From assembly GCF_013340205.1 (NCBI RefSeq), contig NZ_BJTG01000001.1:1-64000 (forward strand): a stretch of DNA of 64,000 nt. The letters are read 5' to 3'. The stretch's first letter is position 1, and every line of letters begins with the position of its first letter. Origin of the DNA: Anaeromyxobacter diazotrophicus. GTDB taxonomy: Bacteria; Myxococcota; Myxococcia; Myxococcales; Anaeromyxobacteraceae. The position numbers were made by a program, and so were the translations under genes. The notes under the pieces are model-generated. The model was given only the letters and a program-made list of their open reading frames with translations, searched no databases and had not been told where the DNA came from. Positions 56,413-64,000 of this stretch are shown one piece after another.

Positions 56413-56500
56413 TGCTGCCCAGCCGTAGCACGCGCCGGGCCAGCTCCGCCGCGGCGCCCGCGGACCCGGCGGGCTGGGTCGGCCGGGCGGGTCGTCCGCG

Positions 56501-57541
56501 CTACCGGAGCTCCGCCAGGAGCGTCTCCAGCACCTCGCGCGAGGGACGCGTCGCGCGCTCGGGCAGCGTCGCCAGCGGCGCGTCCACCAGCGCCAGCTGG
56601 TCGAGCAGCGTGGGCGCGCCGGTGTTCACGTAGAAGAGGCCGGTCAGCACCTCGCCGCGCTGCTGCGCCGTCGCGAGCCGCGTCAGCGCCCGGATCCGGT
56701 CGCGCGGGTCGTACCCCTCCTCCAGCTTGGAGAGCCGGAGCCGCGAGCCGTCGTGCAGCTCGACGTCGAGCGAGGTGCCGGGCGCGTACTCCACCGCGAT
56801 GTCCTCGCGCGCCGGGACGAACGAGAGCTCCTCCAGCGCCTCGGCGTGCTCCTTCACGTAGGCGAACGACTTGGTCGAGCCCTCGTGGTCGTTGAAGGTG
56901 ACGCAGGGCGAGAGCACGTCGAGCATCGACGTGCCGCGGTGCGCGAGCGCCGCCTTGAGCAGCGCCGAGAGCTGGCGCTTGTCGCCGGAGAAGCTGCGGG
57001 CGACGAAGGTGGCGCCGAGCTCCACCGCCAGGGCGCAGGTGTCGATGGGCGGCAGCTCGTTGACCGCGCCGCTCTTCGCCCGGGAGCCCACGTCGGCGGT
57101 CGCGCTGAACTGGCCCTTGGTGAGCCCGTACACGCCGTTGTCCTCCACCACGTACACGATGGGCAGGTTGCGCCGCATGAGGTGCACGAACTGGCCGACG
57201 CCGATGGAGGCGGTGTCGCCGTCGCCCGAGACCCCCACCGCCGTGAGCCCCTGGTTCGCGAGGAGCGCGCCGGTCGCGACCGACGGCATGCGCCCGTGCA
57301 GCGCGTTGAACGCGTGCGCGCGGGAGAGGAAGTAGGCGGGGCTCTTCGAGCTGCAGCCGATCCCGGAGAGCTTCACCACCCGCTCCGGCGGGATGCCCAG
57401 CTCGTAGAACGCGTCCACCAACCGCTCGCTGATGGCGTTGTGGCCGCAGCCGGCGCAGAGCGTGCTCTTGCCGCCCCTGTACTCGGCGAGGGGCAGGCCG
57501 AGGCGGTTCGCGCGCGGGGCGGCGGGGGTGGAGTCGGCCAT
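56501..57541 (-). CDS. korB: 2-oxoacid:ferredoxin oxidoreductase, beta subunit
   Basis: 346 residues. The thiamine diphosphate motif is GDGD at 106-109 with Asn135 closing it (VEDNGVYGLTKGQ). Cysteines Cys29, Cys32 (LCAGCGHNA) and Cys63 fit the cluster ligands of this subunit, and GCSSKSPAYF is typical of 2-oxoglutarate-type enzymes. With KorA it decarboxylates a 2-oxoacid to the acyl-CoA and reduces ferredoxin, or runs in reverse. It starts 1 bp after the alpha subunit gene ends. Substrate choice (2-oxoglutarate or pyruvate) is inferred. Confidence 0.88.
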   Translation of the reverse strand: MADSTPAAPRANRLGLPLAEYRGGKSTLCAGCGHNAISERLVDAFYELGIPPERVVKLSGIGCSSKSPAYFLSRAHAFNALHGRMPSVATGALLANQGLTAVGVSGDGDTASIGVGQFVHLMRRNLPIVYVVEDNGVYGLTKGQFSATADVGSRAKSGAVNELPPIDTCALAVELGATFVARSFSGDKRQLSALLKAALAHRGTSMLDVLSPCVTFNDHEGSTKSFAYVKEHAEALEELSFVPAREDIAVEYAPGTSLDVELHDGSRLRLSKLEEGYDPRDRIRALTRLATAQQRGEVLTGLFYVNTGAPTLLDQLALVDAPLATLPERATRPSREVLETLLAELR

Positions 57542-57542
57542 G

Positions 57543-59384
57543 TCAGCGTCCCTCCTCGGCGGCGCCGATGGCGCCGGTGAGCGTGCGGGCGTCGAGCGGC
57601 AGCCCGGTGATGCGCGCCAGCGGCCGCACGCGCGCGGCGAGCTCGGGGCCGAGGTCGCCCCGCAGGAGCGTCGCGAGCTGGGCGTCGCGGTTCTGCTCGA
57701 CGACGTAGACGCGCGCGTGGCGCGCCACGAAGGCGCGCACCTCCTCCGGGAACGGGTAGGCGCGCAGGCGCTGGTAGTCGGTGGCGAGGCCGCGCTCCTC
57801 GGCCAGCTGATCGCGCGCCTCCACCACCGCGTGGTGCGAGCTCCCGTAGGCGATGATCCCGACCTCCGCGCCGCGGTCGTCCGTCACCGGCGGCGGGACG
57901 AGCCCGCGGGCCGTGTCGAGTTTCCGCCGCAGGCGCAGCAGGTTCCGCTCCCAGTCCTCGGCGCGCTCGCTGTAGCGCGCCTCGTCGTCGTGGCCAGTGC
58001 CGCGGGTGAAGTAGGCCGCCTTCGGGTGGTCGGTGCCGGGCAGGGTGCGCCAGGCGATCCCGTCGCCGTCCACGTCGCGGTACCGCGCGAAGCCGCCCAG
58101 GCGCTCCAGGTCCTCCTTCGAGAGCACCTTGCCCCGGTCGAGCGGGCGCTCCGGGTACGGGAACGGGTCGGACATCCAGACGTTCATGCCGAGATCGAGG
58201 TCGGTGAGGACGAAGACCGGCGTCTGCAGCCGCTCGGCCAGGTCGAACGCCTGCGCGCCGAGCGTGAAGCACTCCTCCACGGCGGCCGGCAGGAGCAGCA
58301 CGTGCTGGGTGTCGCCGTGGGAGAGCAAGGCGGCCGAGAGGACGTCGCCCTGCGAGGTGCGCGTCGGCAGCCCGGTGGAGGGGCCCACCCGCTGCACGTC
58401 GAAGACCACCGCCGGCACCTCGGCGAAGTAGCCGAGCCCCGCGAACTCCGCCATGAGCGAGAGCCCCGGGCCCGAGGTGGCGGTCATGGCGCGGGCGCCC
58501 GCCCAGCCCGCGCCGATGACCATCCCCATCGCCGCGAGCTCGTCCTCGGCCTGCACGACCGCGAAGGTGGCCCGGCCGTCCTCGCCGACGCGGGTGCGCT
58601 GCAGGTACCGGGTGAGGCTCTCGACCAGCGACGACGAGGGCGTGATGGGGTACCAGGTCACGACCGTCACCCCGGCGAACAGCGCGCCCAGGGCGCAGGC
58701 GGCGTTGCCGTCGACGATGAGCTTCCCCCGCGTGAGGTCGAGGCGCCGGATCGTGAACGGGTCCTGCTTGCGGAGCTGGCCGGCGTGCTCGAAGCCGGCG
58801 CGGGCGGCGGCGACGTTGAGCTCGGCCGCCTTCGCCTTCTTCGCGAACTGCCGCGCGATGGCGCGCTCCACCTCCGGCAGCTCGATCTCCAGCAGCCGCG
58901 CCAGCACCCCGACGTAGGCCATGTTGCGGAGCAGCTTCTTCACCCGCGCATCGGAGCTGACCTGCCCCGCCAGCCGGTCGAAGGGGACGGGGTAGAAGGC
59001 GAGGTCGGTGCGGAGCGACGAGAGCCCCAGCGGCTCGTCGTAGACCACCGCCGCGCCGGCGGCGAGCCCGGCCACGTCCTCGCGCGCCGTCTCCGGGTTC
59101 ATGGCGACGAGGACGTCCACCTCCGGCTTGCGCGCCACGTAGCCGCGCGCGCTGGCGCGCAGCGTGTACCAGGTCGGGAGCCCCGCGATGTTGGAGGGGA
59201 AGAGGTTCTTGCCGGAGACCGGCACGCCCATCTGGAAGATCGCGCGCAGGAGGACGGTGTTGGCGCTCTGCGAGCCCGAGCCGTTCACCGTCGCCACCTG
59301 GATGCTGAGGTCGTTCACGACCGCGGCGCGCGCGCCGCCTGGCGAGGACGGATCGCCGTCCCCGGCCGCCATGCTCTCGGACAT
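57543..59384 (-). CDS. korA: 2-oxoacid:ferredoxin oxidoreductase, fused gamma-alpha subunit
   Basis: 613 residues. The N-terminal ~200 residues are the gamma domain (VATVNGSGSQSANTVLLRAIF, then GKNLFPSNIAGLPTWY). The alpha domain follows with WYPITPSSSLVE, ATSGPGLSLMAEF and ENVWMSDPF-like NVWMSDPFPYP. The gamma-alpha fusion is the common bacterial KorA form. Together with korB it completes the enzyme except for a delta-type ferredoxin domain. ATG 59384 (MSESMAAG) begins a short non-conserved lead. It is divergent from the FAD/Fe-S dehydrogenase gene, with 142 bp between starts. Confidence 0.9.
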   Translation of the reverse strand: MSESMAAGDGDPSSPGGARAAVVNDLSIQVATVNGSGSQSANTVLLRAIFQMGVPVSGKNLFPSNIAGLPTWYTLRASARGYVARKPEVDVLVAMNPETAREDVAGLAAGAAVVYDEPLGLSSLRTDLAFYPVPFDRLAGQVSSDARVKKLLRNMAYVGVLARLLEIELPEVERAIARQFAKKAKAAELNVAAARAGFEHAGQLRKQDPFTIRRLDLTRGKLIVDGNAACALGALFAGVTVVTWYPITPSSSLVESLTRYLQRTRVGEDGRATFAVVQAEDELAAMGMVIGAGWAGARAMTATSGPGLSLMAEFAGLGYFAEVPAVVFDVQRVGPSTGLPTRTSQGDVLSAALLSHGDTQHVLLLPAAVEECFTLGAQAFDLAERLQTPVFVLTDLDLGMNVWMSDPFPYPERPLDRGKVLSKEDLERLGGFARYRDVDGDGIAWRTLPGTDHPKAAYFTRGTGHDDEARYSERAEDWERNLLRLRRKLDTARGLVPPPVTDDRGAEVGIIAYGSSHHAVVEARDQLAEERGLATDYQRLRAYPFPEEVRAFVARHARVYVVEQNRDAQLATLLRGDLGPELAARVRPLARITGLPLDARTLTGAIGAAEEGR

Positions 59385-59526
59385 GCCGGGTCGATAACCC
59401 GGCGCGCGCTCACCTGCCGCCCAGGACGGGGATCCGGGCGCCCGCTCGGCCGGCGCCGCCCCGGCCAGGCCGGCGCTGAAGGTGGGTCGCCCCCACCCGG
59501 GTGACTCTGCTAGAAACGGAGGTCCG

Positions 59527-62500
59527 ATGAGCACCACCGCCGCGACGCCGCGGGAGATTCCCTTCAACTACACCTCGGCGGACGACCGGCAGGCCGTCTC
59601 GCACCTGCTCGGGCCCGAGGTGTGGGGCAAGCTGGAGGCGCTCCGGGCGCGCCGCGTCACCGGCCGCTCGGCGCGCCTGCTGCTGCGGGTGTTCGGCGAG
59701 GTGCTGGTCCACCGCCGCAACGCCTACCTCTACGAGGAGCTGCTCGCCTCCGCCGCCCGGCGCCGCCGGCTCTTCCGGAACCTGCAGGAGGACCTCGCGG
59801 TCGTCGCGCAGCACGCCGGCGGGGAGCCGCTCGTGGCGGAGGTGATCGCGGCCACCCGCGGCCTGGTGGACGGCTTCGCCCGCGAGCTGGCCGAGCTGCC
59901 GCAGGCGCGCGCCCGGACGGCCGCCGCCCTCGCCCCCATCGTCGGTCGCGAGAACGTCCTCTTCGACCCCTTCACGCTCGTCTCGCACGCCACCGACGCC
60001 ACCGACTGGCGGCTCCACCTCCCGTTCGCGGTGGTGATGCCGTCCGAGGAGCGGCAGGTGGCGCCGCTGCTCGCCGCCATCGAGGCGCTCGGCCTCAAGG
60101 CCATCCCGCGCGGCGCCGGCACCGGCCTCACCGGCGGCGCGGTGCCGCTCCACGCCCGGTGCGTGATGGTGAACACCGAGAAGCTCAACCGGATCCTGGC
60201 GGTGGAGGAGCGCGACTTCGCGCTCGCCGGCGGCCGGGCGATGAAGGCGAGCGTGATGCGGCTCGAGGCGGGCGTCATCACCGAGCACGCCATGGAGCAC
60301 GCGGCCGAGCGCGGGCTGGTCTTCGCGACCGACCCCACCAGCGCCTGGGCCTGCTCCATCGGCGGCAACATCGCCGAGAACGCCGGCGGCAAGACGGCGG
60401 TGCTGTGGGGCACCTGCATCGACAACCTGCTCGCCTGGGACATGGCGATGCCGGGCGGCGCCACCTTCCACGTGCGCCGCACCGACCACCAGCTGCGCAA
60501 GATCCTGCCCGCCGACCCGGTCACCTTCGAGGTGACCGACGCGGGCGGCAGCCCGGTGAGGACCATCGCGCTCACCGGCCGCGACCTGCGCCGGAACGGG
60601 CTGTGGAAGGACATCACCAACAAGACGCTCAAGGGCCTGCCGGGCGTGCAGAAGGAGGGCACCGACGGCGTCATCACCTCGGCCGAGTTCGTCCTCCACC
60701 GCGCCTACCCCTCCAGCCGGACGCTCTGCCTCGAGTTCTTCGGGCCGGACATGGACGAGGCGAGCCACGTCATCCTGGGCCTGGCGCGCGCCTTCCCGGA
60801 CCGCGGGCAGGAGGTGCTGCAGGCGCTGGAGCACTTCGACGACGAGTACGTGCGCGCCATCGGCTACAAGGTGAAGGCCCCCCGGGCCGAGGCGCCCAAG
60901 GCGGTGCTGCTCATCGACGTGGTGGGGCACGACGCCGCCCAGACCGCCCGCGGGGTGGAGCGCGTCCGCGCGCTGCTGGCGGAGCACGCCAACACCTTCC
61001 TCTTCGAGGCCAAGGACGCCGCCGAGGCGAAGCGCTTCTGGGCCGACCGCAAGAAGCTCGGCGCCATCGCAGCGCGCACCAACGCCTTCAAGCTCAACGA
61101 GGACATCGTCCTCCCGCTCGACGCGCTGGCCGAGTTCGCCCGCTTCTGCGACCGGGTGAACGTGGAGGAGGAGCGCGCCGCCCAGCGCGCGTTCGCCTGG
61201 CGCGTGCGCGAGTACCTCGAGGCGGCCCAGGAGGAGGACGGCGCGTTCCTGCCCGAGAAGATCGCGCGGGCGCGCCTGCGCTGCGACGCCGGGCTGCAGG
61301 CCGTGGACGCCGCCGGGGAGCGCGAGCTGCGCGCGCTGGCGCTGGTCGAGGCGCTCCGCAAGGACCTGCTCGACCTGGTGCGCGGCTACGCGCGCGTCTC
61401 GGCCGGCATCGAGGCGCTCTTCGCCGAGGAGCGGCGCCGGCGCATCGTCATCGCCACCCACATGCACGCCGGCGACGGCAACGTGCACGTGAACATCCCC
61501 GTCCTCTCCAACGACCGCGGCATGATGCGGCGCGCCGAGGAGACGGTGGACCGGGTGATGGCCGAGGTGGCGCGCCTCGGCGGCGTCTGCTCGGGCGAGC
61601 ACGGCATCGGGGTCACCAAGCTCAAGTACCTGGAGCCGGCGCTGGTGGCGGAGCTCTCGGCCTACCGGCGCGAGGTGGACCCGCGCGGCACGATGAACCC
61701 CGGCAAGCTGGAGGACCTGGCGCTCGTCGACCGCATCTTCACGCCCTCGTTCAACCTGCTCGAGCTCGAGGCGCGGATCCTCCGCCACGGCAAGCTCGAG
61801 GAGCTGGCGCAGAAGATCGCGAAGTGCGTCCGCTGCGGGAAGTGCAAGCCGGACTGCTGCGTCTACCACCCGGCGCGCGGGCTCTTCTTCCACCCACGCA
61901 ACAAGAACCTCGCCATCGGAGCCCTCATCGAGGCGCTCCTCTACGAGGTGCAGCGCGACCGGTCGGCCTCCTTCGAGCTGCTGCGCCACCTCGAGGAGGT
62001 GGCCGACCACTGCACCATCTGCCACAAGTGCGCGAAGCCGTGCCCGGTGGACATCGACACCGGCGAGGTCTCGGTGCTCGAGCGCGAGATCCTGATGGCG
62101 CACGGGTACAAGCACCACGCCGCCCCGACCCGCGCCACGCTGCGCTACCTCGAGTCCACCTCGCCCGCCTACAACGCGGCCTTCCGCGCCGGGGTGGTCC
62201 GGCTCGGCGGCGCGCTGCAGCGGGCCGTGGCCCGGGTCGCCGGGCGCCCCGGCGCCGAAGGGGCGGGCGAGGCGCCCTACCCGCTCCAGCTCCTGCGCTC
62301 GCCGCTGCCGCCCATCGACGCGGCCACCATGCGGGCCGCGCTCCCGGAGTGCGGGCCGGGCGAGGCGCTCGTGCTCGAGCCGGACGGGGAGGCCGCGGCG
62401 ACGGTGCTCTACTTCCCGGGCTGCGGCTCGGAGCGGCTCTACGGCTCGGTGGGCATGGCGGCGCTGCACGTCCTGCTCGAGAGCGGCGCGCGGGTGGTGC

Positions 62501-63162
62501 TGCCGCCGCCGTTCCTGTGCTGCGGGTTCCCGGCCTGGGCCAACGCCCGCACCGAGCAGCACGGCCGGATGGTGCTGCGGGACACGCTGGTGCTGAGCCA
62601 GATCCGCGAGATGCTCTCCTACCTCGCCTTCGACGCGGTGGTCGTCACTTGCGGCACCTGCCGCGAGGGGCTCGTCGCGATGGAGGCCGGGCCCATCTTC
62701 GGCTGCGAGGTGCAGGACCTCGCCCGGTTCGCGCTCTCGCGCGGGCTCGCCGAGCGCACCCGCGCCGCCGCCCCCGCCGGCGGGTACCTGTACCACGCCC
62801 CCTGCCACGACTCCCTCGACGGCCAGGGCCCAGCGGTCATCGCCCAGCTCACCGGGGGCGCCGCGGAGAAGGTGCCGCACTGCTGCTCGGAGGCGGGCAC
62901 GCTGGCGCTCTCGCGCCCCGACATCACCGACGCCATGCTCCACCGCAAGCGCGCCGCCCTGGGCGAGGCGCTGGCGGAGCGCCCCGAGGGCGCGGTGGTG
63001 CTCACGAACTGCCCGTCCTGCCTGCAGGGCCTCGGCCGCAACGCCGCGCTCGGCGCCGCGCCGCGCCACCTCGCCGTCGAGCTGGCGCGCGCGCTCTCGG
63101 GCGACCGCTGGCCGGAGCTCCTGCGCGAGCGCGCGGCCCGGGCGCAGGCCGTCCGGTTCTGA
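59527..63162 (+). CDS. FAD-linked D-lactate/glycolate-type dehydrogenase fused to Fe-S and CCG domains
   Basis: 1211 residues with GGAGG before the ATG. An N-terminal DUF3683-like region (1-130) precedes the FAD-binding PCMH domain (about 135-380, PRGAGTGLTGGAV near residue 195) and the GlcD C-terminal domain (THMHAGDGNVH, GEHGIGVTK). Then come two [4Fe-4S] motifs (CVRCGKCKPDC at about 766, CTICHKCAKPCP at about 828) and two CCG cysteine-rich repeats (CCGFPAW at about 997, HCCSEAG at about 1119). It should oxidise a 2-hydroxyacid such as D-lactate and hand electrons to the respiratory chain, combining what GlcD, GlcF or LldE-like subunits do separately. The substrate is inferred. Confidence 0.87.
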   Translation: MSTTAATPREIPFNYTSADDRQAVSHLLGPEVWGKLEALRARRVTGRSARLLLRVFGEVLVHRRNAYLYEELLASAARRRRLFRNLQEDLAVVAQHAGGEPLVAEVIAATRGLVDGFARELAELPQARARTAAALAPIVGRENVLFDPFTLVSHATDATDWRLHLPFAVVMPSEERQVAPLLAAIEALGLKAIPRGAGTGLTGGAVPLHARCVMVNTEKLNRILAVEERDFALAGGRAMKASVMRLEAGVITEHAMEHAAERGLVFATDPTSAWACSIGGNIAENAGGKTAVLWGTCIDNLLAWDMAMPGGATFHVRRTDHQLRKILPADPVTFEVTDAGGSPVRTIALTGRDLRRNGLWKDITNKTLKGLPGVQKEGTDGVITSAEFVLHRAYPSSRTLCLEFFGPDMDEASHVILGLARAFPDRGQEVLQALEHFDDEYVRAIGYKVKAPRAEAPKAVLLIDVVGHDAAQTARGVERVRALLAEHANTFLFEAKDAAEAKRFWADRKKLGAIAARTNAFKLNEDIVLPLDALAEFARFCDRVNVEEERAAQRAFAWRVREYLEAAQEEDGAFLPEKIARARLRCDAGLQAVDAAGERELRALALVEALRKDLLDLVRGYARVSAGIEALFAEERRRRIVIATHMHAGDGNVHVNIPVLSNDRGMMRRAEETVDRVMAEVARLGGVCSGEHGIGVTKLKYLEPALVAELSAYRREVDPRGTMNPGKLEDLALVDRIFTPSFNLLELEARILRHGKLEELAQKIAKCVRCGKCKPDCCVYHPARGLFFHPRNKNLAIGALIEALLYEVQRDRSASFELLRHLEEVADHCTICHKCAKPCPVDIDTGEVSVLEREILMAHGYKHHAAPTRATLRYLESTSPAYNAAFRAGVVRLGGALQRAVARVAGRPGAEGAGEAPYPLQLLRSPLPPIDAATMRAALPECGPGEALVLEPDGEAAATVLYFPGCGSERLYGSVGMAALHVLLESGARVVLPPPFLCCGFPAWANARTEQHGRMVLRDTLVLSQIREMLSYLAFDAVVVTCGTCREGLVAMEAGPIFGCEVQDLARFALSRGLAERTRAAAPAGGYLYHAPCHDSLDGQGPAVIAQLTGGAAEKVPHCCSEAGTLALSRPDITDAMLHRKRAALGEALAERPEGAVVLTNCPSCLQGLGRNAALGAAPRHLAVELARALSGDRWPELLRERAARAQAVRF

Positions 63163-63207
63163 CGCGCGGGCGCGGGCCGCGCCCCGCGGCCGGCCGCCGG
63201 GGGGAGA

Positions 63208-63234
63208 CGGGGGCGGGGCCTCACCCCGCCCCCG
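63208..63234. terminator. Hairpin between convergent genes
   Basis: A perfect 11-bp stem (63208-63218 with 63224-63234) with a 5-base loop. It lies between the ends of the dehydrogenase gene and the binding-protein gene, so it could stop both transcripts, although neither side has a T-run. Confidence 0.55.
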
Positions 63235-63246
63235 AGCCCGGTTCCG

Positions 63247-64000
63247 CTACTTCCAGCCCGGGAACGGCCACACGGCCTTCCCGGCGGCGAGCTCCTGCGG
63301 CCACACGGTGACGTGCTTGCCGTCCTGGACCTGCTCCACCAGCATCTGGTGCTTGTTCTGGTTGGTGTAGCCCTCGTAGTCCTGGAACTTCACCGGGCCG
63401 TCCACGCCGTTCCAGCTGCCCGCGTCGAGCCCCTGGCGAAGCTTCTCGCGGTCGCCGTTCGCCTTGGCGGCCTCCTCCCCCAGGATCATCATCGCGGCGT
63501 AGGCGGTGGCGGCGTGGTAGGTCGGCGGCTTGCCGAACTGCTTCACGTACCGGTCGTTGAACTCCTTCGCGCCCGGCCAGCTCACCTGCGGCGTCCACTG
63601 CGACGAGGCGAAGACGCCGTTCGAGATCGCCTTCTCGTTCGCGAACGGGACCGTCGAGAAGCCGGCCCCGGCGCCCAGGAACGCCTGCGGCGAGAGGCCG
63701 ATCTCGCGCGACTGCCGCATGAGCAGGATGGCGTCCGCGACGTACGACACCATGAAGACGACGTCGGGGTTCGTGCCCTTGAGCTTCACCAGCGTCGAGC
63801 GGTAGTCCGGCGAGCCCTTCGAGTAGGCCTCCTCGAACACCACCTTGAGCCCCTTCTTCTCCGCGTACGCCTTGGCGCTCTTCGAGCCGGAGATGCCGAA
63901 GTCGGTGTTCTCCCCGAGGATGGCGATGGTCTTCGGCTTCCCCAGCGAGAGCGCCATGTCGAGCAGGATCGAGGCGTAGTCGCCGGTGGTGGCCGACACG
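63247..64000 (-). CDS. Branched-chain amino-acid type ABC transporter binding protein (cut by window end)
   Basis: The last 251 residues of a type I periplasmic binding protein (LivJ/LivK, Peripla_BP_6). Signs are ILGENTDFGISGSKSAKAYAEK, the DYRSTLVKLKGTNPDVVF repeat strand, YHAATAYAAMMIL, and a WPFPGWK end. The N-terminus with the signal peptide is outside the window, so 64000 is not the true start. Members bind leucine, amides, aromatic acids or short-chain fatty acids; the ligand is not predictable from this part. Confidence 0.88.
   Translation of the reverse strand, partial: VSATTGDYASILLDMALSLGKPKTIAILGENTDFGISGSKSAKAYAEKKGLKVVFEEAYSKGSPDYRSTLVKLKGTNPDVVFMVSYVADAILLMRQSREIGLSPQAFLGAGAGFSTVPFANEKAISNGVFASSQWTPQVSWPGAKEFNDRYVKQFGKPPTYHAATAYAAMMILGEEAAKANGDREKLRQGLDAGSWNGVDGPVKFQDYEGYTNQNKHQMLVEQVQDGKHVTVWPQELAAGKAVWPFPGWK

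Noticed and set aside
59410-63069. 1219-residue minus-strand open frame opposite the FAD/Fe-S dehydrogenase
   Set aside because: Shadow frame; the plus strand shows FAD, Fe-S and CCG motifs in order.

Overview
The window is about 74% GC with dense, short-gapped genes and very long antisense open frames. The gene content is a eukaryote-like multidomain acetyl-CoA carboxylase, a multihaem cytochrome, many PAS histidine kinases and poly-HAMP chemoreceptors, a Dcu-type C4-dicarboxylate carrier and a Hyb-type uptake hydrogenase. This fits a facultatively or strictly anaerobic myxobacterium, most like Anaeromyxobacter (Myxococcota). That assignment is an inference from gene content, not from a marker gene. 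I saw no rRNA, tRNA or CRISPR.

Layout. 1-261 is the tail of a REP-associated (Y1) transposase, followed by tandem repeats. 744-6038 is a 1764-residue ACC-type carboxylase whose biotin carboxylase domain looks dead. 6019-13283 holds a response regulator, a Tgt-MnmC fusion, a PstS-like binding protein, a chemoreceptor and a PAS kinase. 13399-18538 holds a ChaN-like lipoprotein, a small membrane protein, a TPR lipoprotein, a Dcu carrier, a small methyltransferase and a Ser/Gly/Thr-rich secreted protein. 18816-28114 holds TrmJ-like and HAD genes, a tetrahaem cytochrome c, a TRIC-family membrane protein, AceK, RsmE, a response regulator, a methionine aminopeptidase with a SEC-C finger, and a PAS kinase. 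28340-31934 has two convergent GT39-type membrane glycosyltransferases, separated by simple repeats and the remnant of a four-helix-bundle gene. 32044-33231 is an alanine-glyoxylate/serine-pyruvate type aminotransferase.

The centre of interest is 33241-49684. On the minus strand is a hydrogen-sensing module in the order hoxA-hoxB-hoxC-hoxJ: NtrC-type regulator, small and large subunits of a cytoplasmic regulatory hydrogenase, and PAS kinase. Divergent from it lies a Hyb-type (Hyd-2-like) respiratory hydrogenase operon hybO-hybA-hybB-hybC, ending in a strong intrinsic terminator. Next come a large minus-strand lipoprotein and then a poly-HAMP chemoreceptor followed by a hydrogenase-maturation-protease homologue. 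Good -24/-12 (sigma-54) elements precede both the hydrogenase operon and the chemoreceptor-protease pair. This suggests that H2 sensing controls both H2 oxidation and taxis. The protease homologue has lost residues that normally bind nickel.

49694-64000 holds an Omp85-like outer-membrane protein, an MFS transporter, a full pyruvate carboxylase, a DUF6600-like protein, a 2-oxoacid:ferredoxin oxidoreductase (beta, then gamma-alpha fusion), a 1211-residue FAD/Fe-S D-lactate/glycolate-type dehydrogenase, and a branched-chain amino-acid binding protein cut by the window end. Together with the carboxylases these genes describe pyruvate/2-oxoacid/C4 metabolism feeding anaerobic respiration.
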